Shown: piece by piece, positions 61,807-64,000 of the stretch
Layout of the letters: the number at the start of each line of letters is the position of its first letter
Numbering within the stretch: the stretch's first letter is position 1
From: JAFGBI01 sp964480725
Lineage (GTDB): Bacteria; Myxococcota_A; Polyangia; Polyangiales; Polyangiaceae
Assembly (NCBI GenBank): GCA_964480725.1
Contig: CAYZQO010000005.1
Coordinates: 62,001 to 126,000, forward strand
Length of the DNA stretch: 64,000 nucleotides
Direction of reading: 5' to 3'
Position numbers and translations under genes: made by a program
Notes under the pieces: model-generated
What the model was told of the DNA's origin: nothing
Seen by the model: the letters and a program-made list of their open reading frames with translations, nothing else
Database searches by the model: none

Positions 61807-62760
61807 TCACTCCTTGTCCCAGTCGTTCCAGTCCCGGTTCTTCTCGCGGCCGCGCTTGGGTCGCGCCGCGTCACCCTCGCCGCCCCCGGTGCCCCTCTTC
61901 TTCTTCTTGTCGGGCCGGTCACCGCGCCGCCGGCCCTCCGCCTTCGCCGGGTCGAGGAACGGCGGCGCCCCGGACGGTGGCATCGACGGCGACGGAGCCC
62001 GCGACGGCAACGAGCCCGGCTCCCGTGAGGGACGGTACTCGCCGCGGTCGGGTCGCTCCGTCCGCTCCGGCCTCTCGCCTCGGGGGTGGGCGAGGTTGAT
62101 CATCAGGCGCCTCCCGCCCAGATCCGCGTCTCGCAGCGCCAAGATGGCCTCGTTGGCCGCCTCGGGGGTCGACATCGCGACGAACCCGAACCCGCGCGGT
62201 CGCCCGTCGGGCCCCGCCGGCAGGTGAACCCGGGCCGGGCGTCCCGCTCCTCGCGCCTCGAATAGCGCCTCGATGTCAGCAACCGCGCAGTCGTACGGGA
62301 GGTTGCCGACGTAGAGCGTCCGATCCGCGCCCCGATCGGCGCCGCCGCCGAAGCCGGCGCGCTCGCCCGAGAAGCTCCGCGACGCTCCATCGCTCCGCTC
62401 CGGTCCCCGTCCGTCACCTTGATCGTGGGCGCGCGGGAACCCCTCGCCGCGCGCGTCGCCACGATCCTGCCCGCGCGGCGGTCCATCGCGCCGCGGCGCC
62501 TCGGACTGAAACGTCCGCACGGAGATGGAGCGGCCCGCCTGCATCGACCCGTCGAGGGAGCGCCGGGCCTGCTCGGCCTGCTCGGCAGTGCCGAGCGTCA
62601 CGAAGCCGAAGCCTCGCGGGCGCCCCGTCATCCGATCGCGGGGCAGGCTCACGTCCGTGACGGTGCCGCCCGTCGCCTCGAAGACCTGTCGGAGCACGTC
62701 CTCGGTAACGGAATCCGGCAAACCGGCTACGAAGAGCTTCCGTTCATCCTCGTTGGCCAT
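61807..62760 (-). CDS. RNA-binding protein with two RRM domains
   Basis: A 317-residue protein. RRM1 covers about residues 8-86 (RNP2 KLFVAGLP, RNP1 RGFGFVTL) and RRM2 about 145-220 (RNP2 TLYVGNLP, RNP1 RGFGFVAM). The linker and the C-terminal tail are rich in Arg, Gly, Asp, Glu and Lys, with a KKKKRG run, like eukaryotic RRM proteins. Bacterial RRM proteins are usually single-domain and about 80-120 residues, so the two-domain architecture is notable. Aromatic residues for stacking are kept in both RNP1 motifs (Phe). It likely binds single-stranded RNA. Confidence 0.92.
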   Translation of the reverse strand: MANEDERKLFVAGLPDSVTEDVLRQVFEATGGTVTDVSLPRDRMTGRPRGFGFVTLGTAEQAEQARRSLDGSMQAGRSISVRTFQSEAPRRDGPPRGQDRGDARGEGFPRAHDQGDGRGPERSDGASRSFSGERAGFGGGADRGADRTLYVGNLPYDCAVADIEALFEARGAGRPARVHLPAGPDGRPRGFGFVAMSTPEAANEAILALRDADLGGRRLMINLAHPRGERPERTERPDRGEYRPSREPGSLPSRAPSPSMPPSGAPPFLDPAKAEGRRRGDRPDKKKKRGTGGGEGDAARPKRGREKNRDWNDWDKE

Positions 62761-63059
62761 TGCGTCGAGACTATCCCGATCCCCTGCCGCGGCGAGCCAT
62801 ACCCCGCGGTGCTTGGATCATCGGAGCCGGAATCCGACGATACGTGGCGGAAGAACGCCGTCAAGTCACCTTTGACGGCGCCGCCTCCAAGACAGCAACG
62901 CCGACCGCGGGCACGGCAGAGGGCGAGCGCCCTAGCCACGACGCGGCGCGCGTGGATGGCGGTCGAGCCCGGGACGCTCCGGGAGGGGCTCCCTGCCCCG
63001 GCGGCTCGCCCCGCTTCCCTGCGCGGCCGGCCCGTGTATCCTGCGGCCCCTCCGCCCCG

Positions 63060-63986
63060 ATGAAGACCCGGATCCTCGTCAATCCGCGGGCCGGAAGCGG
63101 CGCCGCGACCGCCGCCGTGCCGCTCATCGAGCGCGGGCTCCGCGAGCACGGCGAGAGAGTTGACGTCGAACCGACGCGCGGTCCCGGAGACGCCGCGCGC
63201 GTCGTCCGCGAGGCGCGCGAACAAGGCGTCGACTGCGTGGTGGTGGTCGGCGGCGATGGCACCCTGAACGAGGCCTGTCAGGCCTACCTGGACGACGCCG
63301 GAGCGGTGATCCCGGGACCCCAACTCGCCGTGGTGCCTGCCGGCACGGGCGCCGATTTCGTGAAGACCTTCGGTGTCGGTTCGGGGACGCCGGCGGCTCT
63401 CGCTCGAATCCTCGCCTCACCAGGGCGCCGCATCGACCTCGGGATCGCCGAGCTGACCGGTCACGACGGCGCCCTGGTTCGCCGCGCTTTCGTCAACATC
63501 CTCAGTTTCGGCCTCGGGGGGCTGACCGATCGCATCGTCACCCGTAGCCCCAAGTGGCTGGGCGGACGGGCTGCGTTCTTCTCGGGGGCGCTGCGCGCCC
63601 TGATCGCCTACCGGAACCTGCCCGTTCTCGTCAGCGTCGACGGGCACCCTTGCCTCGAGGCCCCCGTCCTCAACGTGGCGATCGCCAACGGTCGGTACTT
63701 CGGCGCCGGCATGAAGATCGCTCCCGAGGCCGACCCGAGCGACGGCTTGTTCGACGTGGTGGCGCTCCACGACCTGACCCGTGCCCAGGGGCTCGGCCTC
63801 GCGGTCAAGATCTACCGCGGGACGCACCCCGGCTCACCGGGAGTTCGGGTCGCGAGAGGTCGTGAAGTCCGCGCCGTCCCCGTCCGCGACGACCTGGAGG
63901 TGCTGATCGATCTCGACGGAGAAACGCCGGGCCGCCTCCCACTGACAGCCCGCGTGGCGCCAGGGGCGCTGACCCTGCGCATCTGA
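63060..63986 (+). CDS. Diacylglycerol kinase family lipid kinase (YegS/BmrU-like)
   Basis: A 308-residue kinase of the DAGK_cat superfamily. The N-terminal NPRAGSG motif, the VVGGDGTLNEA catalytic loop and the PAGTGADFVK phosphate-binding segment are present. A C-terminal beta domain (GMKIAPEADPSDGLFDV) follows. It phosphorylates a lipid such as diacylglycerol or a sphingoid base. The ATG at 63060 is chosen because the NPRAGSG motif begins eight residues later. The frame upstream overlaps the divergent RRM gene region and is rejected. It lies near the window end with 14 bases after the stop. Confidence 0.93.
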   Translation: MKTRILVNPRAGSGAATAAVPLIERGLREHGERVDVEPTRGPGDAARVVREAREQGVDCVVVVGGDGTLNEACQAYLDDAGAVIPGPQLAVVPAGTGADFVKTFGVGSGTPAALARILASPGRRIDLGIAELTGHDGALVRRAFVNILSFGLGGLTDRIVTRSPKWLGGRAAFFSGALRALIAYRNLPVLVSVDGHPCLEAPVLNVAIANGRYFGAGMKIAPEADPSDGLFDVVALHDLTRAQGLGLAVKIYRGTHPGSPGVRVARGREVRAVPVRDDLEVLIDLDGETPGRLPLTARVAPGALTLRI

Positions 63987-64000
63987 GCGGACCCACCCCG

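Overview
The window is about 70 percent GC bacterial chromosome, densely coded on both strands. The gene content points to a myxobacterium-like member of the Myxococcota (Polyangia or a relative). It has a PknB-type Ser/Thr kinase, a GYF/TonB-like protein of the AgmX/PglI type, two ExbB plus two-ExbD modules of the kind that power gliding motors in Myxococcus, Cys-rich 'DxxC' lipoproteins with MopE-like motifs, and many long Pro/Ala-rich low-complexity proteins. No phage, insertion sequence, CRISPR array or rRNA operon is visible. RNA genes are one tRNA-Val(CAC) and the RNase P RNA.

Layout. 0-3.3 kb: lipid II flippase MurJ, GTPase EngB, a small membrane protein and tRNA-Val. 3.4-9.9 kb: an outer-membrane barrel-like protein, a large lipase-like lipoprotein directly abutting it, and a PLP enzyme of the D-cysteine desulfhydrase/ACC deaminase family ended by a clear terminator. 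9.9-15.7 kb (minus): ABC-2 permease, membrane protein, XerC-type recombinase, membrane alkaline-phosphatase-superfamily enzyme and an FHA protein. 15.8-26.1 kb: Cys-rich lipoprotein with four repeats, a tandem degenerate kinase-like protein plus single-domain response regulator, a TerB-like protein, two divergent low-complexity proteins and a beta-propeller protein. 26.1-28.1 kb: ErpA, RpoH-like sigma factor with an unusual leader, and rnpB.

28.2-37.9 kb is one minus-strand run: Ser/Thr kinase, hybrid histidine kinase, NtrC-type regulator, queA, tgt, a GspE-N/receiver/TPR fusion and the GYF/TonB-like protein. 38-43.9 kb (plus): DUF6918-like protein, LysM/DUF882 cell-wall protein, a small basic ORF, a zinc-ribbon protein and ClpS-ClpA. 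44-50.1 kb: two head-to-head motor-like modules (each one TolQ/ExbB and two ExbD/TolR). 50.4-52.6 kb: a membrane pyrophosphatase homologue that appears to have lost its catalytic residues. 52.7-56 kb: SWIM/SNF2 helicase. 56-61.6 kb (minus): the rod-shape cluster mreB-mreC-mreD-mrdA-rodA. 61.8-64 kb: a two-RRM RNA-binding protein and a diacylglycerol-kinase-family lipid kinase.

The best candidates for undescribed biology are the catalytically dead membrane pyrophosphatase next to the motor modules, the 17/18 inverted repeat that covers both the likely promoter and the ribosome binding site of rpoH, and the tandem pseudo-histidine-kinase with its orphan receiver. All calls come from reading the sequence and knowledge of families; no database search was run.
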